Under the pieces are notes generated by a model. It saw only the letters and a program-made list of their open reading frames with translations, searched no databases and was not told the origin of the DNA. This document shows, piece by piece, positions 26,964 to 36,023 of a stretch of 64,000 nucleotides of DNA (position 1 is its first letter; each line of letters opens with the position of its first letter). Position numbers and translations under genes: made by a program. This DNA comes from Lacipirellula limnantheis (lineage in GTDB: Bacteria > Planctomycetota > Planctomycetia > Pirellulales > Lacipirellulaceae). Location: the NCBI RefSeq assembly GCF_007746075.1, contig NZ_CP036339.1, positions 124,001 through 188,000 on the forward strand, written 5' to 3'.

Positions 26964-27460
26964 AATTATGTCCAAAAAGCTACATCAATCAAGTAAGACT
27001 ATGGCGTGAATTGGTCAGGAAGAATTGCAATATCTGGCGACCTGAACGCGCACCGAGCAATTGCTAGTTGCTTCGAGTTGCATATAACAGAGTCGAGCCG
27101 ATCGATGCCGTATCGCACCGCAACTTCTCCGGAAGGCGTTAGTGGCGCTCGGTATCGCGGCCGACAGAGAATAGGTTTTCATCGGTCACGAGGCCTTTCT
27201 TCGCCAAACTGTGAATCCCAAATGCCGGTCCCACGCCGCGCAGCGGCATCGGGTCGACTGACGCCGTGGATCGCGAACCAACTGAGCTTGATCGAGAAGC
27301 AGAGGCCGCAGCCGTCGGCCGACACGAGCAAGGACTTTGATCTTGGCGGCGACATCGTCGCAAGCTGGAGGGTTGGAGCATTGGAAGGTAGGTTCCGTAT
27401 AACCACCATCGCGAGGTATTTTTCTTGTGTTCATAGGGAACTTCGTATCCAAGGTTCCAT
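26964..27460. other. Intergenic region inside the integrated element
   Basis: About 500 bases between the primase stop and the HTH gene start. Visibly less GC-rich near the HTH gene (TAATTATG, TTGCATATAACAG). Open frames on both strands overlap and lack recognisable motifs. The promoter for the HTH-int pair should lie here. Confidence 0.4.
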
Positions 27461-29653
27461 TCATTCGACGCACTCTCGGTGAATCCACGAGATGCCTTCG
27501 TAATAAGTACCGTTGCTGACACGCTTTCCGGTGATTCGCTCAGCCATTCGTTCGCCGAAGCGACGATTGGAAAGGTTCCGTTCCCCGATCTCTTCACACC
27601 ACGCTTTGTAGGAGGCGAAGGCCGCTGAAGCTTTCACGGAGGCCATATAGCCCAGCGAAGGTTCCGCTTTCAGGTGCTCGTCAAACCATTGTCCGAACGT
27701 GTCCGACTCGCCCCGGTACTCTTCCGTGGCTGCCATTACCTGCGGCGGCGCCTGAAGGCCGCTGCGCTGCCATTCGACGCAACCTTGCACCATCCAACGG
27801 AGGATCGCACCTCGCTCGTTGAGGAGTTTGGTGGGTAGCCGCTTGTCCTGCTGGGCCTCTGGGATCGTAACAGTAAACGGCACGAGTCTCAGGCGCCGCC
27901 AGATGCCGTTATCCGTCCCGCGGACGACCGGTTTGTGGTTGGTAACCAGCACACTAAGGTGAGAGGGTTTGAACTGCCAGAAGTCTTCTCGCATGCGCCG
28001 AGCTCGGATTGTGTCACCGCCAGAGGTCTCTTTGACAAGCCGCTCGTCGAGACGTTGCCCGTCACCCGTTTCGGTAATCGCAACGAGTCGCTTCCCGAAT
28101 AGGTCAGCTAGTTCGGTCGGGTGACGCTCCCCTCGACTTGCCATGAGCAAGCCCGCCGGGGCCTTCATCGCGTACTCGCCAAGCGATGCTAGGATTGTCT
28201 CGATTAGTACCGATTTGCCGTTGGCGCCGCCTCCGTAGAATATGGCGAGGAGATGCTCAATTACTTCGCCAGGCAAAGCTGATCCCATCAGTCGCTGTAC
28301 GAATCCGATCAGTTCGACGTCGCCGCGGAAAATTTTCTCCAGGAACTCAAGCCACAGAACGGGTTCGTCGCCAGCTTCCACTGGGTACTCGACGCCCGTT
28401 GACTTGGAGAGCATGTCGCAGGCGGCGTGAGGATGCAACGAGCCACTCCTTAGGTCGACCGTGCCATTGACGCAGTTAAGTAGCCACGGATCCGCATCAA
28501 ACGATTCATGTGACGCCGGAATCGGCTCCTCGCTCTTTGCGAGCTCGATCATGGCGTCGAGGCGAGTGCGCGAGTGCGAGGTCTTCGCCCACTTCACTAG
28601 CGCCTCTTGCTCATCGTGGTCCTCGCAGGTGGCCGCCTCCTTATATATTCCGTCGGCGACGTCCTTAGCCGCACGCATGACGGCGCCACTAACGTCGAAC
28701 TCCCATCGGGCGCCGGTGAAGACGAGCCATTTGTTCCAAACGTATACGAATCGGATGCGATGACCGTGCGCCGCAGAGAATCGCCGAGCGTTCGCCACGT
28801 CTGTACATGTATCTGGCTTAACTTCAAATTCCGGATCGTCCGAGGTTTCGACGACGGTGGCGCCCCACTCGGGCGCCTCGTCAACGATCGCGAGCAATTG
28901 CTCACGAGTTCCGCCGGCGGCAATCCAATCAGAGGCGTCGCCCTTCGCGGGAAGTCCCGGCAAATCGATGACCTTGATGCTCGTTGCCTTGCCGACCAAA
29001 GACTTGGCGACTTGTTCGCCATGGGCCTTTCCGGGCGGATCGTTGTCGCAAAGCACTGCGACTGCGCGCGCGGGGAGTTGTTTCGCGTGTTGCTCCCGCC
29101 ATTTGCCCGCACCGCCCGCGTTGCATGTAGAAACTAGGCCGAGTTTCGCGATGTTCTCGGCGTCTTTCTCGCCTTCGACGATGAAAACGATCTCACTCTC
29201 ACTCGCCGCCAGTAATTCGGGCAGCCGATAAGGAACGACCGGGCAACCCTTCACGCTCCAGAGCCACTTACCTTCCGCCTTAGGATCTGGCCGGCGCTGT
29301 CGAAAGTCCTTCGGAGCCATCCGCACCGCTTGGAAGATCAAATCACCGTCGGCACTGCAATAGTCGTATACCGTGTCGACTTGCGGCCTGCACTTGCGGG
29401 ATTTAGGAGCGACATCAAAGAGGTCGGCTTCTTTCATTCCAATCGCGGCGAGAACGTTATCGAGCGCGCATCCTGCATGGCAGAAAATGCCGACGAACCC
29501 ACTAGCTCCAATGAGGCCGACTGAAAGTGATGCGCGGTGATCATCGTGTGCAGGGCATTTTGACTTCCATTGCCGCTCGCCAGTCCGAGTAAGTTCCAGT
29601 TTCTGCTGAATCTTCTCCAACGGACTCAAGGGCACGTGTAGAGTATCACTCAT
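27461..29653 (-). CDS. Primase-helicase of D5 type (CHC2/TOPRIM/SF3)
   Basis: Replication initiator of phages and satellites: primes and unwinds the element's DNA. From ATG 29653 it has 730 residues. Order: zinc-binding region with CPAHDDH and FCHAGC (about 27-70), TOPRIM-like fold with IVEGEKDAE and VLCDNDPPGK (about 150-215), D5-N region (SFDADPWLLNCVNGTVDL, about 370-400), then superfamily 3 helicase with Walker A GGGANGKS and Walker B-like RLVAITETG, followed by SVLVTNHKP. The C-terminal 100 residues probably contact DNA. The start overlaps the preceding gene's stop (ATGA), so the two are translationally coupled. An autonomous replication module in an integrated element suggests a satellite or plasmid-like life style. 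Confidence 0.9.
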   Translation of the reverse strand: MSDTLHVPLSPLEKIQQKLELTRTGERQWKSKCPAHDDHRASLSVGLIGASGFVGIFCHAGCALDNVLAAIGMKEADLFDVAPKSRKCRPQVDTVYDYCSADGDLIFQAVRMAPKDFRQRRPDPKAEGKWLWSVKGCPVVPYRLPELLAASESEIVFIVEGEKDAENIAKLGLVSTCNAGGAGKWREQHAKQLPARAVAVLCDNDPPGKAHGEQVAKSLVGKATSIKVIDLPGLPAKGDASDWIAAGGTREQLLAIVDEAPEWGATVVETSDDPEFEVKPDTCTDVANARRFSAAHGHRIRFVYVWNKWLVFTGARWEFDVSGAVMRAAKDVADGIYKEAATCEDHDEQEALVKWAKTSHSRTRLDAMIELAKSEEPIPASHESFDADPWLLNCVNGTVDLRSGSLHPHAACDMLSKSTGVEYPVEAGDEPVLWLEFLEKIFRGDVELIGFVQRLMGSALPGEVIEHLLAIFYGGGANGKSVLIETILASLGEYAMKAPAGLLMASRGERHPTELADLFGKRLVAITETGDGQRLDERLVKETSGGDTIRARRMREDFWQFKPSHLSVLVTNHKPVVRGTDNGIWRRLRLVPFTVTIPEAQQDKRLPTKLLNERGAILRWMVQGCVEWQRSGLQAPPQVMAATEEYRGESDTFGQWFDEHLKAEPSLGYMASVKASAAFASYKAWCEEIGERNLSNRRFGERMAERITGKRVSNGTYYEGISWIHRECVE

Positions 29654-30129
29654 TCCGTCACCGAAATGGTTGTGTCGTGTGAATGCGGCGTTAGGTTCTC
29701 GTCGGGTGAATCGAGAAAGCGATCTATCGCAGCCCGGCGTCCGCTTGCTCTGCAGCTGCAACGCCTCGGAGTGATGAAAACCAGCTGCGGCTTGCGGCGT
29801 AGGTGAAACTCCGACTTGGCTCGCTCTAGTTGAAGTTCGGCCCATTCGCCATTGGGAAGGTGGATAATTCGGAAACGTGACGTTTCGACGAGCGGAAGCA
29901 TTCTGACGAACCAGCTGTCGGCCTTTACAAACTCTCGGTAAAGGACATTGTGCTCTCGCCACACTTCTAACAGCTTCTTGAAGAACTCTGGAAAGTCAGC
30001 GACATCGAGTCTTTTGATGAAGCATTTTGTGCAGTACATCGATACAAAATCTGCAACAAAGCCATGGTCGGAGGGAGTTCCCAATTGAGAGCATTGTTGG
30101 TCGTGCGCATCGTCACGGTAGTCAGACAT
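29650..30129 (-). CDS. Unknown protein coupled to the primase
   Basis: 159 residues from ATG 30129, which has GGAGG seven bases upstream. No family recognised. It contains a CTKC motif and a late CSC, aromatic-rich helices (FPEFFKKLLEVWREHNVLYREF) and a C-terminal part with several Arg. It overlaps the primase start by four bases. The position directly before a primase is typical of small accessory replication proteins of satellites, but that is inference. Confidence 0.6.
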   Translation of the reverse strand: MSDYRDDAHDQQCSQLGTPSDHGFVADFVSMYCTKCFIKRLDVADFPEFFKKLLEVWREHNVLYREFVKADSWFVRMLPLVETSRFRIIHLPNGEWAELQLERAKSEFHLRRKPQLVFITPRRCSCRASGRRAAIDRFLDSPDENLTPHSHDTTISVTE

Positions 30130-30227
30130 GAAATTGCCTCCATAGGAACTGCCGATTGAATTACGGCAGAAAGATGGGTAATTCGGCGGGTGCACCCGCC
30201 TATCCGAGATTGCCGGTGGCAAGCGAC

Positions 30228-30452
30228 CTAAAACGCCGATTGCGAGCTAGATCGGTCCTTGACGTATTGTCGGACGACATCTGCGTCGTAACGAACAATG
30301 CGCCCGGAGACGCCGAGACGGACGCACGGAAGATCGCCGCGCGGCTCAGTTACGTTGTAGAGCGTCTTCAACGAGATGCCGCCAAGCTCGTGGCAAGTGC
30401 GGCGACAGTCCCAAAGCAGTTGGTTGGGAATGTCTGGAACTGAAGATTTCAT
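30228..30452 (-). CDS. AlpA/excisionase-like DNA-binding protein
   Basis: A 74-residue winged-helix protein of the AlpA/helix-turn-helix_17 type. CHELGGISLKTLYNVTEPR is the recognition region and RLGVSGRIVRYDADVVRQYV the wing typical of this family. Such proteins bend DNA and act as recombination directionality factors or activators of integrase genes. It lies in the same orientation as int and primase, on the other side of the primase. The protein starts 96 bases before the iteron-like repeat. Confidence 0.82.
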   Translation of the reverse strand: MKSSVPDIPNQLLWDCRRTCHELGGISLKTLYNVTEPRGDLPCVRLGVSGRIVRYDADVVRQYVKDRSSSQSAF

Positions 30453-30547
30453 CGGGAATCCTTACAATTCGGATCGCAACGCGAAGTGACGTTACGTGTG
30501 GAATCGTAAGGCAGGCGAAATCATCTCAAGAAGCAATTATCCAAAAA

Positions 30548-30588
30548 CCGGGAAACTACCGGGAAACCGGGAAACTACCGGGAAACTA
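30548..30588. repeat. Iteron-like tandem repeat
   Basis: CCGGGAAACTACCGGGAAA occurs twice in perfect tandem (30548-30566, 30567-30585), followed by CTA. The basic unit CCGGGAAA is therefore present four times in 41 bases. It lies between the AlpA-like gene and the MerR-like gene, whose stop codon overlaps its edge, and within 1 kb of the primase-helicase. Such iterons often form the origin of satellite or plasmid replication. Confidence 0.7.
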
Positions 30589-31656
30589 GTGTCCGGCTCG
30601 CATTTCACTGCTACTCAACAACTCTCGGCAACGATCCTTAGTTCTCAGGTCCGTACCGGAGTTCGCAATGCACTGAAGGATTGCATCGCGATGCTCGACG
30701 CTGTATTTCTTTCCCTTGGGACCTGGCTGAAAAACGTTCGCCTTCTTCGCGTAGTCGGTCACGACATCAGGGTGTATACGGATTTCCTTGGCCAGTTCGC
30801 CAACCGTGAATCCCACGAAATCGTTAGGTGGGGAGGAGCCGCCGGTAGATACGGACGGCTCACCGTCGCGACCGTCCCAGTTGCAGTGTCTTGGCGGCGA
30901 TTCTGATTCAGCGGAAAGGCCTGCGAACTTGCGAACCGCAGTGCTCGTCTCTGTGTTGCAAAGTGAAGAATTGATTTGAGTTGTGGCGTCCGATGCTTCT
31001 CCGGTTGCTTCTGGCACCGCTGGGCAAGCTGATTCAGCAGCAGTTCGTTTGATCTCGCTAGCCGAAGTGCTAGTCGCTGAACTGTAATTCGCAGCATTGC
31101 TTTTAGTCGTGGGGTCGGATGCTTCTCCGGTTGCTTCTGGCGCCAATGGGATAAAGGTATCCCCTGCGCCGAGTTTTGGTGACCGTAACTCCCGATCGGC
31201 AGCCCCGACCGAGGCATGGGGTGTCAGCGGGGCCGAAGGAAGAGCTAAGAACAGATCGATCCGCGATTCACTTACGAGGCGGCGACCTTCTGCTCCCAAT
31301 TCATGAAGGCGCCAGGATGCTTGCAAGAACTCATCGAGTTCCATTCGACTCGCCGTCAGGCGCAAATTGTGAACGAGTCCGGCGAGCTGCTTCAGCGGTT
31401 CCGCAATTGCTGCGAAACCTTCCAGAGGGTTCTGGGAAGAGTCTTGAAGTTGCTCCAATCCGTTCTGAATGGCTGCGATTTCGGATGGGGGAGAGTTGAC
31501 TAGAAACCTCTGAAGTTTCTCCCGTTTTAATTTGTTTGACGCGAGAGGAGAGGACTCGCGTCTTAGTTTTCTAGTCAGCTCCAAACCGGCCATATCGGCT
31601 TGATCAAAGATCTTACTTGCCTTACAAAACGCGGAGCAAACCGTCACCTCGCTCAT
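30586..31656 (-). CDS. MerR-like DNA-binding protein with low-complexity middle
   Basis: 356 residues from ATG 31656 (MSEVTVCSAFCKASK). Residues about 1-140 are helical with many Leu, Lys and Arg (LTRKLRRESSPLASNKLKREKLQRFL). The middle (about 160-285) is Ser/Thr/Ala/Glu rich and contains a duplicated stretch with PEATGEASD in both copies, 44 residues apart. The last 70 residues form a MerR-type HTH (FTVGELAKEIRIHPDVVTDY) and a tail. No homolog recognised. It may bind the adjacent iterons, which would make it an initiator or partition-like protein, but this rests only on proximity. Confidence 0.6.
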   Translation of the reverse strand: MSEVTVCSAFCKASKIFDQADMAGLELTRKLRRESSPLASNKLKREKLQRFLVNSPPSEIAAIQNGLEQLQDSSQNPLEGFAAIAEPLKQLAGLVHNLRLTASRMELDEFLQASWRLHELGAEGRRLVSESRIDLFLALPSAPLTPHASVGAADRELRSPKLGAGDTFIPLAPEATGEASDPTTKSNAANYSSATSTSASEIKRTAAESACPAVPEATGEASDATTQINSSLCNTETSTAVRKFAGLSAESESPPRHCNWDGRDGEPSVSTGGSSPPNDFVGFTVGELAKEIRIHPDVVTDYAKKANVFQPGPKGKKYSVEHRDAILQCIANSGTDLRTKDRCRELLSSSEMRAGH

Positions 31657-31892
31657 CAGAATCCATCCTTTCCACTCGGGCCGACTCGCAGCGACTAGCC
31701 GGCGGACAGAAAGCCGAGGCGTCGCGGATCTGTGCCGCCATATCCCCCGAATGGAGTGGATTATACCGGTGTCTGGACGATATTGCGGCTCATCGCAAGC
31801 AAAAACTTGACGGTACGACTCGCTACGGGCATTCTTGGATTGCAGTTTGCGCGTTCTGGTTCTCTTCCACGTGTGCCGCCAAAGGCGTGACA

Positions 31893-33068
31893 ATGGGCAA
31901 AGAGTTAATTTTGTGCGTCGTGGCCTTCACGTTTCTTGTAGGCAAAGCGGGCGCGACGGCGTTCGTGCCGCTGGGATTTCTACCTGGCCAAAGTCAAAGC
32001 CTAGCTTTCGACATCTCAGCGGACGGTACGGTGGTCGTCGGCCAGTCCTGGGGTGCCAACGTATTTGCTTTTCGATGGACGCAGGCGACGGGAATGACAA
32101 GTCTTGGCAGCGGGCCCGGCGGTAGCCTGCCCGCGCTCGCCTCCGCCATATCGGGTGACGGGCAGACCATTATTGGAGAGCTTTCCAGCAACAAGCCGTT
32201 TAAGTGGACGCAGATCGGCGGGGTGGCGGAAATTAGCCCTCGCTTTTATCCGACCGCAGCGACCTCGTTCAATGGCTCAATCATTACCGGCGGTAATGGA
32301 CGCGACCTGTCCTGGGACGGGAGCGTCGTCGCGGGCATTGAGTTCAACGAAGGTTACATCGAGAAGAATGGCGTAAGAACTTGGATCGGCGATTTGCCGG
32401 GTTCTGACTATCGAAGTGCGGCACAAGCGATCTCCCCCGACGGAACGATGGTGGTGGGTGGCAGCGCAACGTTGCTGAACGTTGGCGACTCCCAGATCGA
32501 GACGGACCTCGCCATTTATTGGACCGAAAACACCGGACTGGTTCCGCTTCGTGATTGGCCGAATGCAAGCGCGTACGATGTTTCAGAGACGAAGCTTGCC
32601 ATCGTGGGCTCTGGCAGCCCAGCGTTTGGTACTAGCTGGACAGCGTTTCGCTGGACGCCTGTTAGCGGAATGAGGTCCATCCCTGAATTGCTCCTAGAGG
32701 CGGGAATCAATGTCACGTCGTTGGGTTGGTCAGATATGGACGCGAAAGCCGTCTCCGCGAATGGACGCGTCATTGTCGGGTCAGGAAAAAAAGCTGGAGT
32801 TCAGCAGGCGTGGCTCGCTGAGTTGGACATACCCGGCGACTTCGACGCCGACGGAGACTCGGACGGCAACGATTTCTTAGTGTGGCAACGAGGACTGGGC
32901 GCCACGCATGACAGGGCCGATCTCGACCACTGGCAGGCGAACTACGCTTTCATACGAAGTCTTACTTCGCCACCCTCCGCTAACTCGCTGAGCGTTCCTG
33001 AGCCGAGCTCCGGAATGATCTTCGTTATCGTGGCCGCGATCGGCTTGACGTCGCGCGAAATGCGGTAG
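31893..33068 (+). CDS. Exported HAF-repeat-like protein with PEP-CTERM tail
   Basis: 391 residues from ATG 31893. A signal peptide (ELILCVVAFTFLVGKAGA) precedes repeated units of the type AFDISADGTVVVGQS, AFRWTQATGMTSLG, the extracellular HAF pattern, forming a likely beta-propeller. A dockerin-like calcium motif follows (GDFDADGDSDGNDFLVWQR), then a PEP-CTERM sorting signal (SVPEPSSGMIFVIVAAIG plus Arg residues). It would be cut and anchored by an exosortase. The gene is divergent from the MerR-like gene; the 236-base gap between them is a possible right border of the integrated element. Structural or binding role likely; ligand unknown. Confidence 0.75.
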   Translation: MGKELILCVVAFTFLVGKAGATAFVPLGFLPGQSQSLAFDISADGTVVVGQSWGANVFAFRWTQATGMTSLGSGPGGSLPALASAISGDGQTIIGELSSNKPFKWTQIGGVAEISPRFYPTAATSFNGSIITGGNGRDLSWDGSVVAGIEFNEGYIEKNGVRTWIGDLPGSDYRSAAQAISPDGTMVVGGSATLLNVGDSQIETDLAIYWTENTGLVPLRDWPNASAYDVSETKLAIVGSGSPAFGTSWTAFRWTPVSGMRSIPELLLEAGINVTSLGWSDMDAKAVSANGRVIVGSGKKAGVQQAWLAELDIPGDFDADGDSDGNDFLVWQRGLGATHDRADLDHWQANYAFIRSLTSPPSANSLSVPEPSSGMIFVIVAAIGLTSREMR

Positions 33069-33281
33069 CCGAGGGAAGTCACCGGCTGGGCCTGGTTAGA
33101 ATGGCGAACTCTTCGTCGGAGTGCATTCTAAAATTTAGCGGCGCAAGGAATCATCGCCGCATCCTGTGCGTTTCCGCAATAAATGGGATGAATTGGCGGT
33201 TTCGCTCCGCTATACTGGCGGCCTCACTGACGGCATGAACGGCCGTCCTTCTCCAGTCTGTGACGGAAGCACGCAAGACCG

Positions 33282-36014
33282 ATGGCCAAAAAGAAACCCG
33301 CCAAGGGTGCCACGCCGCGCAAGAACGTTGCCAAACGCCCCAAAGGCGTCATCCCTCCCAAAGAGTCGAAGGCCAAGGCCGCCAAAGGCGCCTCGAAGCG
33401 CGACATCGAGCAGTACGATCACGCTGGCGTCAAGCGGCCAAACAATCCCCCGGTGGGCCTCGTCACCCCCGAGACCGATCCGCCAGCGCCTCCGCGGAAG
33501 ACGTATGAGTACGATCCGCACCTCGACCCGCAGCTCGTCTGGGCCGGCAAGGCCGAGCATACCAGCTTCGAGGTTCCCACCGTCTCGCTGCACGTCCACG
33601 AGCGGATTGATCCCCGTACGATCATCGCCGCCGTTCGCACGAACGGAGACGCCGCAGCCACACCCGCGTCGCCAAGCAAACGCCAGCAAGGCCTTTTCGA
33701 GGACCCCGACGAAAACCCTCCCCGTCGCGAAGCGGTCGAGTTCTACAAACACGCCCACGGCTGGAGCAATCGGCTGGTGGCGGGCGACTCGCTGCTGGTG
33801 ATGAACAGCCTCCTCGAAAAGGAGGGGATGGCCGGCAAGGTGCAGATGATCTACATCGACCCGCCGTACGGCATCCGCTACGGGTCGAACTTCCAGCCGT
33901 TCGTCCATCAGCGAGATGTGAAGGACGGCAACGATGCCGATCTCACGCAAGAACCTGAGATGATCCGCGCATTTCGTGATACATGGCAGCTAGGAATTCA
34001 CAGCTTCTTGACATATCTCCGAGATCGACTGAACGTAGCGCGCGACCTCCTAAACGAGAGCGGTAGCGTGTTCGTGCAAATAGGAGACGCCAACGTTCAC
34101 ATAATTAGAGTAATTATGGACGAGATCTTCGGCAGTGAAAACTTTTGTTCTCTCATCAGCTATGCAACTACGACCACAACCACGGGAAGATTGCTTCCGG
34201 GAACCAACGATTTCGTTCTTTGGTATGCGAAGAACATAGAACGAGTAAAATATCGTGCGCTATATACAGACAAAACTGTAGGTGGAGAAGGAGCGTCCAA
34301 CTACACAAGCATTGAACTTCCTGACGGCGACCGACGCAAGATGACAGTTGCGGAGCGAAAATCCCCGACCTTGCTTCCGAAAGGTAGCAGGCCATACCGC
34401 TTCGACAATTTGACGTCGCCTCGTGTGCGCGAGGGAAGAACGGGTTTCTATAGCATCCCATTTGGCGGACGAGAGTACGAGCCGCGAGCGGGAGAATGGA
34501 AAACCCATCGTGAGGGGATGGATCGACTACGCATCGCAAATCGGCTGGGAGCGACTGCTACCGGACTCTATTACATTCGATTCATCGACGACTTCCCGGC
34601 ATTTCCGATCAATAATGGCTGGTCCGATACGGTCGTCGCAGGGTTCGCCACGAATAAAGTCTACGTGGTCCAAACGAACCCAAAAGTTATCGCACGCTGC
34701 CTCTTGATGACCACTGATCCGGGTGACTTAGTTCTTGACCCAACCTGCGGCAGCGGCACTACTGCAACAGTCGCCGAGCAATGGGGCCGTCGTTGGATTA
34801 CCTGCGACACCAGCCGCGTCGCCGTCACCCTCGCAAAGCAGCGGCTCCTCACCGCCGCGTTCGACTACTACGAGCTCGCCCGCCCCAACGAGGGCGTCCG
34901 CAGCGGCTTCGTCTACAAGACGGTCCCTCACGTCACGCTCAAGTCGATCGCCAACAACCCCGAAATCCACGAAGGAATGACCCGCGCCGAAATCGACGCC
35001 GCGATCGCCCGCTACGCCGACCAGGAAACCCTCTACGACCAACCGAAGGTCGACAAACAAAAGGTCCGCGTCACCGGCCCCTTTACCGTCGAAGCTGTCC
35101 CCGCCGTGATGGTCGAACCGCTCGACTCCACTGCAGCCCTCGGTTCTACCGGGGGGTCGAACCCAGAGAACGCCCTCCCCGCCGACGCCTCCGTCGCCCG
35201 CACCGGCCCCTCCGTCCGCCAAGAAGATTGGCGCGACGAGCTCCTCAAAACGGGCGTCCGCGCCAAAGGAGGCGCCCACCTCGAATTCGCCCGCCTTGAA
35301 CCCCTTGGCGCCATGCGCTACCTCCACGCCACTGGCGAGACTCGCGGCGACGATCCCAAGCGTATTGTCGTCAGTTTCGGCCCCGAGCATGCCCCGCTCG
35401 AACAGCGCCAAGTGAGCCTCGCCCTTGATGAAGCCGAACGCCTCCGCCCCAAGCCCGCCCTGATCGTCTTCGCCGCGTTCCACATCGACCCCGAAGCGCA
35501 GAAGGACATCGACGAAACGCACTGGCCCGGCGTCGAAGTCCTCAAGGTGCAAATGAACGCCGACCTGCTGACCGACGACCTCAAGAAAAAGAAGTCGTCC
35601 AACGAAAGCTTCTGGCTCATCGGCCAACCCGACGTCGAGGTGTCGAAGGTGAGACCCGAATCGCGAGGCTCGGCACCACAGTATTCCGTTACGATCCACG
35701 GCTTCGACTATTACAACCCAAGCAAAGGAACGGTTCAATCGGGCGGAACGCAAAACATCGCTCTCTGGCTCCTAGACACCGACTACGACGGCCGCAGCCT
35801 CTACCCGCGGCAGGTCTTCTTCGTCCTCTCCCCCGGCAAAGACCAACTGCAACGGCTGGCGAAGACGCTGAAAGCCGAGATCGATCCCGATTTGATCGAA
35901 TCGTACTACGGGACCGAATCGCTGCCGTTCGAGGCCGGCGAACACCGCCGCGCTGCGGTGAAGATCGTCGACGATCGAGGAATTGAGAGTCTCAAAATCA
36001 TTCACTTGGATTGA
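33282..36014 (+). CDS. Type III-like Mod subunit, beta-class adenine-N6 methyltransferase
   Basis: DNA methyltransferase that would mark self DNA and give sequence specificity to the Res nuclease. The catalytic motif DPPYG is at 193-197 and the AdoMet motif DPTCGSGTT at about 486-494. This order (IV before I) is that of the beta class used by type III Mod. The first 90 residues are Lys/Pro/Ala rich. Residues about 220-480 between the motifs should contain target recognition; this stretch is visibly AT-richer with different codon use. The C-terminal 350 residues are an uncommon extension. 910 residues is long for Mod (often about 600-650). First gene of a five-gene run; the next starts 9 bases after it. 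Confidence 0.88.
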   Translation: MAKKKPAKGATPRKNVAKRPKGVIPPKESKAKAAKGASKRDIEQYDHAGVKRPNNPPVGLVTPETDPPAPPRKTYEYDPHLDPQLVWAGKAEHTSFEVPTVSLHVHERIDPRTIIAAVRTNGDAAATPASPSKRQQGLFEDPDENPPRREAVEFYKHAHGWSNRLVAGDSLLVMNSLLEKEGMAGKVQMIYIDPPYGIRYGSNFQPFVHQRDVKDGNDADLTQEPEMIRAFRDTWQLGIHSFLTYLRDRLNVARDLLNESGSVFVQIGDANVHIIRVIMDEIFGSENFCSLISYATTTTTTGRLLPGTNDFVLWYAKNIERVKYRALYTDKTVGGEGASNYTSIELPDGDRRKMTVAERKSPTLLPKGSRPYRFDNLTSPRVREGRTGFYSIPFGGREYEPRAGEWKTHREGMDRLRIANRLGATATGLYYIRFIDDFPAFPINNGWSDTVVAGFATNKVYVVQTNPKVIARCLLMTTDPGDLVLDPTCGSGTTATVAEQWGRRWITCDTSRVAVTLAKQRLLTAAFDYYELARPNEGVRSGFVYKTVPHVTLKSIANNPEIHEGMTRAEIDAAIARYADQETLYDQPKVDKQKVRVTGPFTVEAVPAVMVEPLDSTAALGSTGGSNPENALPADASVARTGPSVRQEDWRDELLKTGVRAKGGAHLEFARLEPLGAMRYLHATGETRGDDPKRIVVSFGPEHAPLEQRQVSLALDEAERLRPKPALIVFAAFHIDPEAQKDIDETHWPGVEVLKVQMNADLLTDDLKKKKSSNESFWLIGQPDVEVSKVRPESRGSAPQYSVTIHGFDYYNPSKGTVQSGGTQNIALWLLDTDYDGRSLYPRQVFFVLSPGKDQLQRLAKTLKAEIDPDLIESYYGTESLPFEAGEHRRAAVKIVDDRGIESLKIIHLD

Positions 36015-36023
36015 ATCGCAGCT

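Noticed and set aside
27006..27597. Overlapping frames between the primase and HTH genes
   Set aside because: No motifs, partly antisense to the primase end, poor starts.
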